Below, one piece after another: positions 49,311-60,162 of a stretch of 64,000 nucleotides of DNA; position 1 is the first letter of the stretch; each line of letters starts with the position of its first letter. The notes under the pieces were generated by a model. That model did not search any database. It had not been told where the DNA came from and was given only the letters and a program-made list of their open reading frames with translations. The stretch spans positions 56,569 through 120,568 of the forward strand of contig JAENRP010000105.1 of NCBI GenBank assembly GCA_024741835.1, given 5' to 3'. Both the position numbers and the translations under genes were made by a program. The stretch is from Diplocarpon mali (lineage: Eukaryota > Ascomycota > Leotiomycetes > Helotiales > Drepanopezizaceae).

Positions 49311-50178
49311 CTATGGAAATAGACTACTAAAAGTCGAAAATCTGCTCTTGTTTGCGGAGAAAGGATGAGGGATGGCAACTGGTGTCCGAATTGATCTCTT
49401 GAGTTTGCATCTCGCGAAATCCCATCAATTTCGTGTTGCAACCCTGCCTCCATGCTAAGTCCTCGGTCCTGACCTGACACAGTAAACTCCCGTACCTCGG
49501 CGTCGACGGCTCTGCGACTGGATACGGATAGCCTCGGGCGGACTGCTGACCCACTTAAAGACATATCCGGGACGACGGTGCTCGTGATATCTGCCGAAGA
49601 AAGAGAGGCACACGGTAGATATCGAATGAACGGTTTCTCCGAAGGCACCAATGTGGCGAGCATAGCGTTTCCCAGATTCTGGGAAGCGAGGGATGATGCC
49701 CTTGAGAAGACACCTATCTTCTCCCACCCGCAATCATATCAATAGTCCCAAAGCAAAAAGCCAAACGTAAAGTAACAAAAATGCGTTTGGAAAAGACCAT
49801 TCTATCAATCGCTTCGTCGTACCCTGCTCGTGCCGCCAAGCCTCTGGTTCTCCAAGTCCCTCTTCTGCCTCCCGTCGTCTCCGATGAATAAGCTAAGCGA
49901 GGCGATGTTGACTCGCCGGGCGGCTCCGATCCGAGATATGCTTTGCTTATCAGACGTTCCAACAACCTTCCTACTTCTCATGTTGGCTGCAACTATAAGT
50001 ATGAGGCATGCTTGTCACGCTCGATTGGACATCCGTGTCATTCTAAGCTCCTCGAGACTTGTATGAAGTCCAGCCCCTGATAATTCGTTATACTCTCTGC
50101 GACACAATTTTTCAACGCACTAAAATTACCATCGCGTGTTGTGAGACCAGCTGGTGCTATCGTCAACATTCAGCTAGT
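49311..50178. other. Intergenic; no gene
   Basis: It may hide a short first exon of the acyl-CoA dehydrogenase pseudogene (an acceptor CCATAG precedes its first recognised exon) and the promoter of the secreted protein at 50276. Confidence 0.45.
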
Positions 50179-50187
50179 ATATAATAC
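50179..50187 (+). promoter_or_regulatory. TATA box of the small secreted protein gene
   Basis: TATATAATA about 90 bp before the start codon, followed by a CT/CA-rich leader ending TCAAA-ATG, a good fungal start context. Confidence 0.5.
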
Positions 50188-50275
50188 ATAAAACCCCACC
50201 TTCTCCACCGGGTTTCTTCTACCCAATCACCTTGAAATTTACCAAATATCTTCGTCAAGCATCCCCACTTTCAAA

Positions 50276-50590
50276 ATGATGCTCATCAGGTCCCTCAATC
50301 TGTTGGCTTCTGCGAGCATCATCACCATCGCAGTCGCGAATCCGGCCTGGACTCCTCAACAGGCCGAGATTTCTCTCTCTCTCGACGAAGTCGGCGCTTC
50401 TCGCCAAGATGATGCGAACCTTGCAGTGGATGAAATGTGTCGGAGGACATTCCTTCCCGAAGAACCAAACTGCAAGGAGCCTTGGGTAGGCCATCTATCA
50501 ACTCCCGAGAAAAGCACGCCGCTTACTGCTATAGCATGCCAGACAACGCGGGGTAGGGACTCTTCTGCTATGAAGCGCGCGTGGAACTGA
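50276..50590 (+). CDS. Small secreted protein, unknown function
   Basis: 104 residues. Signal peptide MMLIRSLNLLASASIITIAVA, then a mature acidic chain of about 83 residues with three cysteines (MCRRTF, PNCKEP, IACQT). No family recognised. The second ATG follows at once, so either may start translation. An alternative 3' end exists: a GTAGGG donor at about 50554 with a CTGAC branch site and acceptors at about 50598 or 50620 would replace the basic tail. The unspliced frame is reported because neither spliced tail is clearly better. The TATA box and clean leader argue for expression. It lies between two metabolic genes, one of them dead. Candidate secreted effector or surface factor; that is inference from size and signal peptide only. 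Confidence 0.55.
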   Translation: MMLIRSLNLLASASIITIAVANPAWTPQQAEISLSLDEVGASRQDDANLAVDEMCRRTFLPEEPNCKEPWVGHLSTPEKSTPLTAIACQTTRGRDSSAMKRAWN

Positions 50591-51371
50591 CATTCATGAG
50601 TTTGGCTGGACTTGCTGCAGGGCTTATTCTCACTCTGCTGATGATCTCCAACCGATTTTGAAGGATGATGAGCTAGTCCTGCCAATGGACGAGCCGGTCG
50701 GCGGTGCAAGCGAGTAGGTTTGCAGGTAAGCCTCTATGACAGCAGGGGGATGTGGCGGGAGAAGAGTAGGTTTCCCCGTTAGCTCTAGCTCATTGTGTAT
50801 TGCTAACAAGCAACACTACGAAGATGTTCGCATACCCGTCTGATATAGAGCCGAATTAACTTTCGTGATTCGCATAAGATCCGCTGAGAGACGTGTCAAT
50901 ACGAGATTTCTCTTGCAGGATCATTCCTCAGGACGTGGAATCGAATGTCTACCTCTGCTATTGAGTCGAAAGTTTTCAAGTAGGCTGCCCGGAGTAGTCT
51001 TGCGATAGGGTTTTATTTCTCCTTAACTAGAGCCTGGCACTAATCTATAGCCCTCCGTCCACTGTTTCCCGGCTTGTTCCTCCAAGTCTGGTAAGTACCC
51101 AGCGATGAAACATCTGGGGAGTGAAATGGTCCATCCTGGGCTGCTACTGTTCTTAAACAAGCGCGAAGAGTAATGGTCGGTGTCCCGGAAATTAAATTGA
51201 AAAAACATGATGTCAAAGCCAGCCGGAGGCAACTCTTCATGAATGAACTTGAGTTCATGCTGGGTAGCGTTTGTAGTTAGTAGCTTGCATACAGATGAGA
51301 AGCCAGCTTCATTAGATTTCGTGGACTTCAAATCTCTTGTTGACAAGGTTGGTTACAAAACACTATCACAT

Positions 51372-51399
51372 GGCGTTTGTTTGGCCTGCTACGAAGTAT
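51372..51399 (+). repeat. MITE-like right end, solo
   Basis: GGCGTTTGTTTGGCCTGC followed by TACGAAGTA matches the right terminus of the inverted-repeat element. No left end was recognised upstream. Confidence 0.5.
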
Positions 51400-51788
51400 G
51401 CGGCTGTAGCAACCTTATGTAGGTAGAATCTGTTGTGACTTTAAACATCTGTACTATTCAAACTGTGCTGGCGAAATGACGTGAGAGACCGGGGGAATCA
51501 TAGTGTGAAGCTAGGTACCTGAAGCTACCCCGCCTTCGGCCTGGAGAGATAAGCGTCCATGCCCAGGATGACACCTTGGCAAGGGTTTGATCCACTAAAG
51601 CATATCATCTCCCCCCCTCCCAAGGCACATCCCCGGATCAAAGCTCTCTATCATACGACACACAATTCCCATATCCGGAATGTTGTAACTCTCTATCGAC
51701 CTCTCTCCTCCTCGCCGACTAACTCTCCTTGGCACAATAACACATCTACACCTGCTCTAACAATCTCAAATACTCCCCAAGGTCCAAA

Positions 51789-52744
51789 ATGCCCAATATC
51801 CTCATCATAGGCGCAACTCGCGGCCTGGGCGCCAGTCTGGTAAACACGTACGCAGCGCAGAATGATACTGTTGTCTACGGAACGACGAGGAATGAGACCG
51901 TACCCAAGGGTCTGCACGAGAAGATCATATGGTTGAAGGGTATTGATCTTTCTGCTGAGGGCGTGGGAGCTGGACTGGTCAACCAACTGGGATCCTTAGG
52001 AGGCGGCGGAGGTATGATTGAGGGCGGCGTCAAAGGATTCGATGTCGTGGTACGTCGCGAAATTTCGGCAGGAGACCATGAAGAGGGATTTTGACAGAGA
52101 TGGCAGATCATCACTGCAGGATACTTTGCTACGGAAGATTTCACCAACGGTCCGAAATGGGAGGAGGAAGTCAAGATGTACACCGTTTGTATACCCGCTC
52201 CAAAATTTAACTCTAACCACTAACGCCCGATAGACATCCGCCATCTCCCCTCCCTTCATAGTGCACTCCCTCTACCGCGCCAAATACCTCGCCTCCGGCT
52301 CAAAAGTCGTCCTTGTCTCCTCGGAATCTGGCTCCATAACCCTGCGGCACGAGAAAGAAGGCGGAGGGAACTACGCTCATCATGCCAGCAAAGCCGCGTT
52401 GAATATGGTCGGTAAGCTCCTGAGTTTAGACTTGAAGGAGCAGGGTGTCATTATCAGTATCGTACATCCTGGGTTTATGCGGACTGAGATGACGGCTGGC
52501 GTGGGCTTTGACAAGTATTGGGAAGATGGCGGTGCTGTGACGCCCGACGAGGCGGCGGAGACTTTAGTGGAGTGGACGGAGAAGCTGGACGGTAGCAAGA
52601 GTGGCGAGTACTGGGCGCCGAGGGGTCCGAGTAAGTGTCGCTGTTCTTCTGAGGGGGAGATGTACTAATCGGATAGGGGATATTGGGACTGCGGAGGTTA
52701 CGATGGGTAAAAATCTTCCTACCCCGCTGCAATTACCATGGTAG
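51789..52744 (+). CDS. Short-chain dehydrogenase/reductase (SDR)
   Basis: Four exons, 51789-52049, 52107-52184, 52234-52630, 52677-52744, giving 267 residues; the last intron has a TACTAATC branch site and restores PRGPRDIGT. The N-terminus NILIIGATRGLGASL carries the GxxxGxG nucleotide site (Gly8, Gly12, Gly14). VVLVSSESGSI provides the catalytic-serine strand (about 138-148), followed by GGGNYAHHASKAALNMVGKLL with Lys166. The position four before Lys, normally Tyr, is His162; a Tyr lies at 160 instead. HPGFMRTEMTAGVGFD is the usual post-active-site loop. Class resembles C-factor-like fungal SDRs; substrate unknown, probably cytosolic NAD(P)-dependent reduction if active. Not part of an evident cluster. 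Confidence 0.8.
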
Positions 52745-54565
52745 GCGCATTTGTATCGTTTGAGGTATGCATGATAAAAATAGATCATGAGCCACGAGAA
52801 GTATACTAGGAATATGGCCTGCAGAATGAGCTTTAGCGGACGTTTTCCTAGCTCGACAATCAGTCCAAAGCTTCCACCTCATCATTACCTATTCACTTCG
52901 ATTTCCTCTCCTATTAATTCCAAAACTCCTTTCGATTTCACTACTATCAAAGCTGCATGACCCAGAGCCAATGCCATCAGATTCTCTAGACCAGAGATGT
53001 GGGATGGATTGCGGATTCTGGATGTCTTGATGAGGTGTGTGCTGCTAGAGAATGGATTTCTGCAGGTTTGATGGAAAGGACTTTCATTTTTTCTCGTTTT
53101 AGAGAGCGGAGTCACAAAGTGATGGTCATGCTGGACACGATCCATATGTAGGATGGCTGTTTTAGTTGTTGAGCAGACATGGGGAATGAAGGGGTAGAAA
53201 ATGCGGATCTGCCTTTAGGGGTTTCGGAATTATAGGAGTCTTACTTGTTGTTGGCCTAAGAAGTGACACTGAGTCCTGACTTGGAAACCTAGCTGGTATT
53301 ATGTGAATCAACGCCGGGCAGATATCCAAGGAGTCCTCGCGCTGAGCGCTCATGGCGGCTTGGGAATCTTTCCAACCCGAAAAGGCTCATGACCGTCGTG
53401 TAATATCGGAGTAGCTCCATTAAACTTCCGGCCTGTGAGAGTAATGTGTACAATATGGATCGCTTTGTCAGAGAGAGGTTGCAGGGGGATTTGTTTTCAC
53501 TGAAAAGAGGGGGAAAAAAGTCATTTTAGGCTCTGCCAAGGTAAGCTTGTTTACTGCTCTGCTCGCAAGCGAGATTTCGAGAGCGGGAGGGACGTCAAGT
53601 CAGGAGCGAAGGGAGGAGCCGCCACCGTTCGGGCCAGCTTATTTAGATCTAAGTTATGGCGGCACCAGGTCGCTGCCTACCCTTCAGATCGTTTGTGGCT
53701 TAAGTATGGCTAGCTAATTTCCTCCCTCGTTCTCGTGGCTCTGCCGTGTTGCTACCCCTACAGGTATGCCGATTTGCTTTTCGTAGCTGGGTTCCAAAAG
53801 TGTTTGATCACATTTTAAGGTCGCTTAGAAAGAAGCACGAGCTAAACACACGGCCTATTACGGCTTGCTTCCCCATGTGGTCGAGCGTCGGTGGAGGTGG
53901 ACCCTGTTTCAGAAGAGGATTTCGATCGAGGCAAATGCGTTATGAATAATTGCGTAAGAAGCCAGTGTATAGAGTCTCTCTGCTATATTTACTTATACTT
54001 GAAGTCTCTGTATGCATTTGGCCAGTGCATAATACAAACACGGGTTTGCTGTGGGCCCGAACCAGGATATCAATCAATGTACTGACTTGTAGCTGGGAGG
54101 TCTGTACGCCAGCTACCGAGCAGCCATTACGAGCCTCGTTTGTGTGTTGATATGGAGATTCTATCTAGGGGGGATGCTCTCAACAATCTGATTATGTGGT
54201 TTGCAATGTTGTATCTACTGGACGATTGTGAGGTTGAAGCCCACTGAAACCTATATACTCTATTTTCGTGAATTCTGTGACAAAATCCGCACGATCTAAC
54301 TCCATTCTTGGAACTTGATAACTCATCGATTCTCAGAGAACTTACTGGGAAGCAGATATAAAGAAAGAAAGCCCTAGAATAAAACGGATCAGACAGCGGG
54401 TTGCCGACTTGCCCAAATCTGAACACCTCGCTTAGAGCATTCACTTTCCCCTGAAATCAGCCGCGACAACAACAACCTGTGACAAAACACCCGCACAGAA
54501 TCGACCTATTCACCCGAACGACCTTGTTATCAGAGAATGCCGATATCAGACCGCGCAAAAAGATG
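52745..54565. other. Intergenic, no gene supported
   Basis: A minus-strand frame at 52885-53145 looks protein-like in its last 45 codons (ISGLENLMALALGHAALIVV...) and could be the C-terminal exon of something unrecognised, but no upstream exon joins it. The rest is featureless. Confidence 0.4.
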
Positions 54566-54651
54566 TACGACGTGAGGGGTTTGAACCCTCGTCCCCTGCT
54601 CGTCCGCGATCGAATGGGAAGCAGATAAGTTAACCACTACTCCAACGTCGT
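54566..54651 (-). tRNA. tRNA-Gly (anticodon CCC) with a 14-nt intron
   Basis: On the minus strand a complete cloverleaf can be folded: acceptor stem ACGACGT/ACGTCGT, discriminator A, D-arm GAGTAGTGGTTAACTTATC, anticodon stem CTGC/GCAG with loop TTCCCA..A, T-arm GAGGG-TTCAAAC-CCCTC. A 14-nt insertion sits between positions 37 and 38, the standard place for nuclear tRNA introns. Anticodon CCC decodes GGG glycine. Confidence 0.85.
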
Positions 54652-54910
54652 TTACAGGCAGGCCATAGAGGCATACAGGATCGATGTGCTTCATAGAATG
54701 ATTAATGGTTTTTGAATACCCGTTTGTTCGTTCTCAAGGAAGTGGACTTCAAGATGTAGCTTTCCTGTTGCCAGGGGATCGAGGCTTGGCGGGATGGTAA
54801 GGTGGGGCTTGGAGGGGTAGATACCGTAAGGTACCAAATCTTCGAGATTTATTTTGCAAGGCGAGCAGTACGGAACAACTCCACACATCACATCAACGGA
54901 GCATCTCAAG

Positions 54911-55660
54911 ATGTTTCAGCGCGACGACATAACGCCCGGCTCACCGCGCATACACGCGCATATAACGGCCGACCAGATCCCGCCCGCCGAGGAAATCTAC
55001 GCCAACGACGACTTTGATGACGTCTTCGGGTCTGCTCCTCCCTCTCCGTCCCTCGGCCCAAATGGCAACCTCGAGCCCTCGGATATCCCACGCCTGAAAG
55101 AGAAGCATGAGACGGAAGGCTACAGGGACGGCGTGATGGAGGGCAAGGGGGAGAGTGTGCAGAAGGGGTTTGATGAGGGGTATGGGCTGGGCGCGGTGCT
55201 GGGGCTGAGAGTTGGCAAGATTCTTGGGCTCCTGGAGGCGATCATTGGGGGGCTGAAGGGCGAGGGGCTTGAAGGGGAGAAGAGGAGGGTTGAGGCGTTG
55301 ATGGCGCAGGCGAAGACGGATTTGGGTACGAGAAGTGTTTTTGGGAGGGACTTCTGGGGGCAGGATGGCATTTGGAGGTTTGAGGTTCCAGGGGAGGAGG
55401 CGGATGGGGATGTGGTTTTTTCTGATGTGGCGGCTGCGCATCCACTGCTGGGGAAATGGGAGGGTTTCTTGGAGGAGGAGGTCAGGAGGTGGGGTCTCGA
55501 TTTGGGAATTTTGGACGAGGACAATGGCAAACCGGAGGCTGGGCGAGGGGGGCTTGTGAGTAAACAGGCGAAAGAGGCGAAGGGGGAAGTGGAGAGTGAA
55601 GCTGTGGCGGAAGGGCTGGCGAAGATTATAGGGATTGAGAAGAAGGAGCTGATTTGGTGA
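54911..55660 (+). CDS. YAE1: Yae1 family protein (Rli1/ABCE1 Fe-S maturation adaptor)
   Basis: Intronless, 249 residues from the first true ATG at 54911. The diagnostic deca-GX3 run occupies residues 70-106: GYRDGVMEG...GFDEGYGLGAVLGLRVGKILG. In yeast Yae1 pairs with Lto1 to recruit the cytosolic iron-sulfur targeting complex to the ABC protein Rli1, which is needed for ribosome recycling. Upstream of the repeat is an acidic DDFDDVFG motif typical of these proteins. The C-terminal half is a fungal extension ending in a hydrophobic-Trp terminus (ELIW), reminiscent of the C-terminal Trp used by clients of the CIA targeting complex. Cytosolic. The tRNA gene just upstream is on the opposite strand. 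Confidence 0.85.
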   Translation: MFQRDDITPGSPRIHAHITADQIPPAEEIYANDDFDDVFGSAPPSPSLGPNGNLEPSDIPRLKEKHETEGYRDGVMEGKGESVQKGFDEGYGLGAVLGLRVGKILGLLEAIIGGLKGEGLEGEKRRVEALMAQAKTDLGTRSVFGRDFWGQDGIWRFEVPGEEADGDVVFSDVAAAHPLLGKWEGFLEEEVRRWGLDLGILDEDNGKPEAGRGGLVSKQAKEAKGEVESEAVAEGLAKIIGIEKKELIW

Positions 55661-56494
55661 GGGCTGCTGGACATGCCCGTCGCCGGTGATACACTGACTA
55701 CTAAGACGAGGGTAGAGATACCGAGCGATCTCTCCAGAGGGGACTGATCACAAGCGGACGAGAGTCAAGAGTTATGCTCTGTCAGCACCGCTCAGAACTC
55801 AACAAACAAGCTTGAGAGAACGAGTTGATATGATGGCGCACGCCGACCAGATCCGAGCCAAAGGGTTCCTAGATCCACGGAGACCCCCTTCTGACGCCCG
55901 CCAAAGCAGATGAGACAGCCAACAAAAAGCTTGTGAAAGCTTGCCCAGACCCATGCCTTCGAGATACAAGTTCTGAGGCCATGCTGCACGGCCCGCTCTG
56001 GTGGGCATCATCTGAAGACGAGCAGCGCTATTCGAGATGGCGTACAACCCTTGCTTGGGAAGCTAGGGAAAGCCAGACGTTGATATCAGAATCAGATACT
56101 GCAGAACCTGCAACATGGCGACATTGCCATCGACAATAACACTATCATACAATCAGTTGCCACGAATACTTTCAGTCCCTTCTCGAGTGCAGAGTGAGTA
56201 AACAGCAATAGTCCATTGCGAAATTGCCAGCTCGCAGTCACGCTCAGACTCCACTCCCTTTTCCGAGTTTCGGTAGCCGATTTTTGCTGAAACCTCTTGC
56301 TAGAGTGCCCCGGCTTGTACCTACGTGAGCTCGACTCACTCGACTGGTATTTCGGGCTGGTCACTACTCAAATGCCTCCTCACTCGCGCTGTGAAGAAAG
56401 CCATGCATGTATAGAGATGGGAAAGCCTCGGGATTTGAGCGCTGGCGGTGGTCGTGCCTTCCCCTCGTTGCCGCTTTCCGCGGTCGACTCCGCC
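55661..56494. other. Intergenic, no gene
   Basis: 3' flank of YAE1 and distal promoter of the glyoxal oxidase gene; short frames only. Confidence 0.5.
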
Positions 56495-56977
56495 CATATT
56501 TATATACCTCAGTCTCGTCTCTCGCGCGCGGCTTTCCTCTCTTCCTCTCTTCCTCTTCAACCTCATCTCCCAATTTGCGTATTCCTCATACCTCCCGTCC
56601 ATTCCTTTCCACGCAAGGCTTCGGTCTTGCGTGTCTCTCTCTTTCTCTATACTCCTACATCCCACCACATCACACTCCTTACGATACATTCTCTTCTCTA
56701 CGCTCTTTCACCCCGTGCTTCGCCACGTGTTTGTGCAAATTGGCCTCTACTCCTACTCGTACTCGTAACCTAGAATCCTCACCGTAAGTTCTGCATCCCT
56801 TCACTCCAAGACGGCAGCATGCAGCTTGCCGTGACCCATGCCGTGATCCTCGCCGTACCACCTGGCAACGAGCAGACTTGCAAACAGATCTCGAGTTACC
56901 AACAACAGAGGCTCCAACGCAATCTATACAAGTCTCGAAACGCCCATTGACTCTCCTCTGCAGTCTTTAGGAACATC
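56495..56977 (+). promoter_or_regulatory. Promoter/leader of the glyoxal oxidase gene
   Basis: A TATA motif (CATATTTATATACC) at 56495-56508 is followed by about 250 bp of strongly CT-rich sequence, the pattern of many expressed fungal promoters. A CGTAAGTT at about 56781 could be a leader-intron donor. If transcription starts just after the CT tract the leader is about 200-450 nt. Confidence 0.5.
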
Positions 56978-59900
56978 ATGAAGGCTACTACTCTTCTTCT
57001 CGGCGTTGTCGCCTCGGTCTCGGCCAACATCATCTTCAACCATGTTCCGTTGGGCTGCAACAGCACTGATGTTCGCATGTACCATGGTTGCCTCCGTGGC
57101 CAGGACTGCACTGAGACTGGACAGTATGTCCAGAAACCCTTGAAGGAGCTGGGACTGATCAAGACAGGTGTGTTGCGGTCGACGCCGCTCCATACTCGAA
57201 CACGTTCCGGCCAGGAGAGATTCGTGCCAGAGACGGCCCGTACTCGACGGATGGTTCTTGTGGCCCGGCGCATGGAAACACAATCTGTGATCCAAACAGC
57301 AAGGCTTACGTGGGCGGATGCTGCTCGGTGGGTAAGATGTCTGGGATGGTAGAGCTGGGCTGACTTGGGCAGCAATATGGCTGGTGTGGGAACAGTGCCG
57401 AGTGAGTTCAGACGAAGACGCGGAGAGATCTGGGCTGACCTTGAAGTTACTGCGGTACTGGTTGTATTTCTGGTTGCAGCCAGCCTCCAACTCCTTCGCC
57501 TGTCTCAAACACTGCCCCTCGAGGCGATGGACAATGTGGTGCTGTGAGAATTGATTTTTCCTCTCGAAAATGAAAGCTAACGAGTGTAGAAATACGGAGG
57601 TGCGACCTGTGATTCAATGGGTGCATATGGTGGTTGCTGCTCACAATACGGGTGTGTGGATTTCGTTTTGTCTTTTCGTTGCTCTATGATTGCTGTTTGC
57701 TGTCCACAGCTTGCCATATATCTCATTGATATACCTGACCATATTTCCCAAGTTTCTGCGGCTCGACCTCTGATCACTGTCTTGTCTCAAAGGGCTGCCA
57801 AAGTGGCTGTGCCAAGCCCTCATCCAGTTTGTCAACATCCCTCAGGGCATCTATTTCCAAGTCAGCACCCAAATCTTCCAGCACATCGCCTCTCAAGTCA
57901 GCATCGATATCCAACCAGCCACCCACCAAGCCAACAACTTTCTCCTCAACATCAAAGCCAATTGCATCAGGAACCTCCCCGAGAAGTGACGGACAATGTG
58001 GGTCTAAGTTTGGCGATGCAACTTGTGATCCGGATGGAGCATACGGCGGCTGCTGCTCTCAATACGGGCATGTCAGATGACTACGTTTTCTGAACTAGAC
58101 TGACTTCTGCTCCTCCAGATTCTGTGGAACTACCGACGGCCACTGTCTCGTCGCGAACGGTTGCCAGAATGGCTGCAAGAATGATGATGCTGCTTCAGCT
58201 ACGACGTCCGGCGAACCTGTAATCGACCCAGTGAAGACTTCAATGGCACCTGAATCCACGGCCACTGCCCGCGTTACTACAGATGGTACTTGCGGAAGCT
58301 CCAACGGCAATACAATCTGTGCAGGATCGGACTATGGTAACTGCTGTTCTATGTATGGATTCTGGTAAGGAAGGCTCTCATCTTTAGATGGGCACTGCTA
58401 ATTCTTTGCAGTGGAAGTACGAGCGCCCATTGCGGTGCTGGCTGTCAGTCTGGTAAATGCTTAAATGCTCCCGCTGTTGCAGTCCCAGGCCCGAGCTCTG
58501 CACCAGCTGCACCAAACGGAGGATCTTTCCGAGTTGTCGGCCAAGCTGGTGTACCTGCCATGCATGCTGCTCTGATGCCAAATGGACGTGTCTTCTTCCT
58601 CGACAAGCTAGAGAATTACACACAGTTAAGAACAGCTAATGGGTACTATGCCATGTCCGCAGAGTACGATCCAGTCACGAACCAGGCAGTACCTCTGGCA
58701 TATGCAACGAATGCTTTCTGCTCGGGAGGAACTTTCCTTGCTGATGGACGAGTGATTTCCGTCGGGGGCAACGCCCCCCTGACTTGGTTGGATCCCAACA
58801 TCGGCGATGGGTTTTCTGCCATTCGATATCTCGAAAGATCCTCCACAGACGCAAGCCTCAACGGGCAAAGCTGGAGCGAGCCTGGCAACAAGCTTGCCAG
58901 TGCTCGTTGGTACGCATCTGCGCAGACCATGCCTGACGGTACTATCTTTGTTGCATCTGGTAGTTTGAATGGCCTTGACCCCACTGTTCTCGCTAATAAT
59001 AATCCCACATACGAGGTGCTGAGCGCCGCTGCTGTTACTGGAGGAGCCAATATCCCGATGGACATCTTGAAGAAGAATCAGCCATACTACATGTATCCAT
59101 TTGTCCATCTGCTGAACGACGGAACTTTGTTCGTCTTCGTTTCAAAATCATCGCAGATCTTCAACGTTGGATCGAATACTGTCGTCAAGGAATTACCAGA
59201 TCTTCCAGGAGACTACCGTACTTACCCCAACACTGGTGGAAGCGTCCTCCTCCCGCTTTCCAGTAAAAATAATTGGGCACCGGATATCATCATCTGTGGC
59301 GGGGGTGCGTACCAGGATATCACAAGCCCAACGGATGCTAGCTGCGGTCGAATCCAACCTCTTGACGCTGGTGCTAACTGGGAATTGGACTCGATGCCCG
59401 AAGGGCGTGGTATGGTCGAGGGAACCCTCCTTCCAGACGGAACTGTAGTCTGGATGAACGGGGGAAGTCGCGGAGCCCAGGGATTCGGATTAATGGAAAG
59501 CCCTGCGTTGGAAGCCCTTCTGTACGATCCTACGAAGCCATTAGGCCAACGATTTTCTACTCTGGCCAGCTCAACGATCCCTCGACTATACCACTCGGTC
59601 TGCCTCCTTCTTTTGGACGGTACGATGATGGTCGCTGGCTCCAATCCAGTTGAGATGCCCCAAAACCAAGCAGATGCGAAGAACCCGTACGTGACTGAGT
59701 GGCGTGTCGAGAACTATGTTCCTCCCTATCTCCAGGGTGACAAGGCCAACCAACGACCTACGAGCCTTGTCCTAGGAAGCAAGACCGTCCATGCTGACGG
59801 AAGTCAATTTACATTCAGCTTCATCTATCCCCACGAGTCGAGCAACGTCAAGGTTGTCCTGTACCATGGCGGGTTCGTCACTCACTCGCTCCACATGGGT

Positions 59901-60071
59901 CATCGCATGTTGAATTTAGACGTCGTCAACCGGTCGCCGGTAGGAACTGACCTCCGACAAGTCACGGTCAACGGGCCTCCTAATCGCAATGTAGCACCTC
60001 CGGGTCCATATGTGATGTATGTCTTGGTGGACGGTGTCCCTAGCGTTGGGCATTTCGTTCAGGTGGTTTGA
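56978..60071 (+). CDS. Secreted glyoxal oxidase (AA5-type copper radical oxidase) with four CBM18 modules
   Basis: Eight exons: 56978-57123, 57168-57327, 57373-57401, 57447-57543, 57590-57651, 57753-58067, 58119-58364, 58412-60071; 904 residues, all phases consistent. Signal peptide MKATTLLLGVVASVSA. Four hevein-like chitin-binding modules follow (each with a C..GGCCSQYG-type core), in order at about residues 73-125, 135-170, 255-300 and 310-360, separated by Ser/Thr/Pro linkers. The catalytic beta-propeller starts near 385 with GQAGVPAMHAALMPNGRVFFLD. Copper and radical-site residues are present: Cys455 (NAFCSGG) expected to cross-link Tyr519 (ARWYASA), Tyr745-His746 (PRLYHS), His843 (VTHSLHMGHR). 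A C-terminal DUF1929-type domain ends YVMYVLVDGVPSVGHFVQV. The family oxidises simple aldehydes to acids, making H2O2; the CBM18 array should hold it on chitin. Intron 6 (58068-58118) has a GC donor. Confidence 0.88.
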
Positions 60072-60156
60072 AAGAGCATCCACAAGGAGTACAGTTGCTG
60101 AGTTTTTGACGGTTAGATTGGAGTCGGTTCAATTGCCGAGAATAGATAGATAGCTT

Positions 60157-60162
60157 AATAAA
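60157..60162 (+). terminator. Polyadenylation signal AATAAA of the glyoxal oxidase gene
   Basis: Perfect AATAAA 86 bp after the stop codon, in an AT-rich 3' flank. Confidence 0.5.

Noticed and set aside
44877..52744. Possible secondary-metabolite cluster (receptor-like protein, acyl-CoA dehydrogenase, SDR)
   Set aside because: No backbone enzyme (PKS, NRPS, terpene synthase) or cluster regulator is present, the dehydrogenase is dead, and the genes differ in strand and spacing.
54854..54910. Upstream extension of YAE1
   Set aside because: The frame remains open but begins at TTG; the first real ATG is 54911, and the extension is not protein-like.
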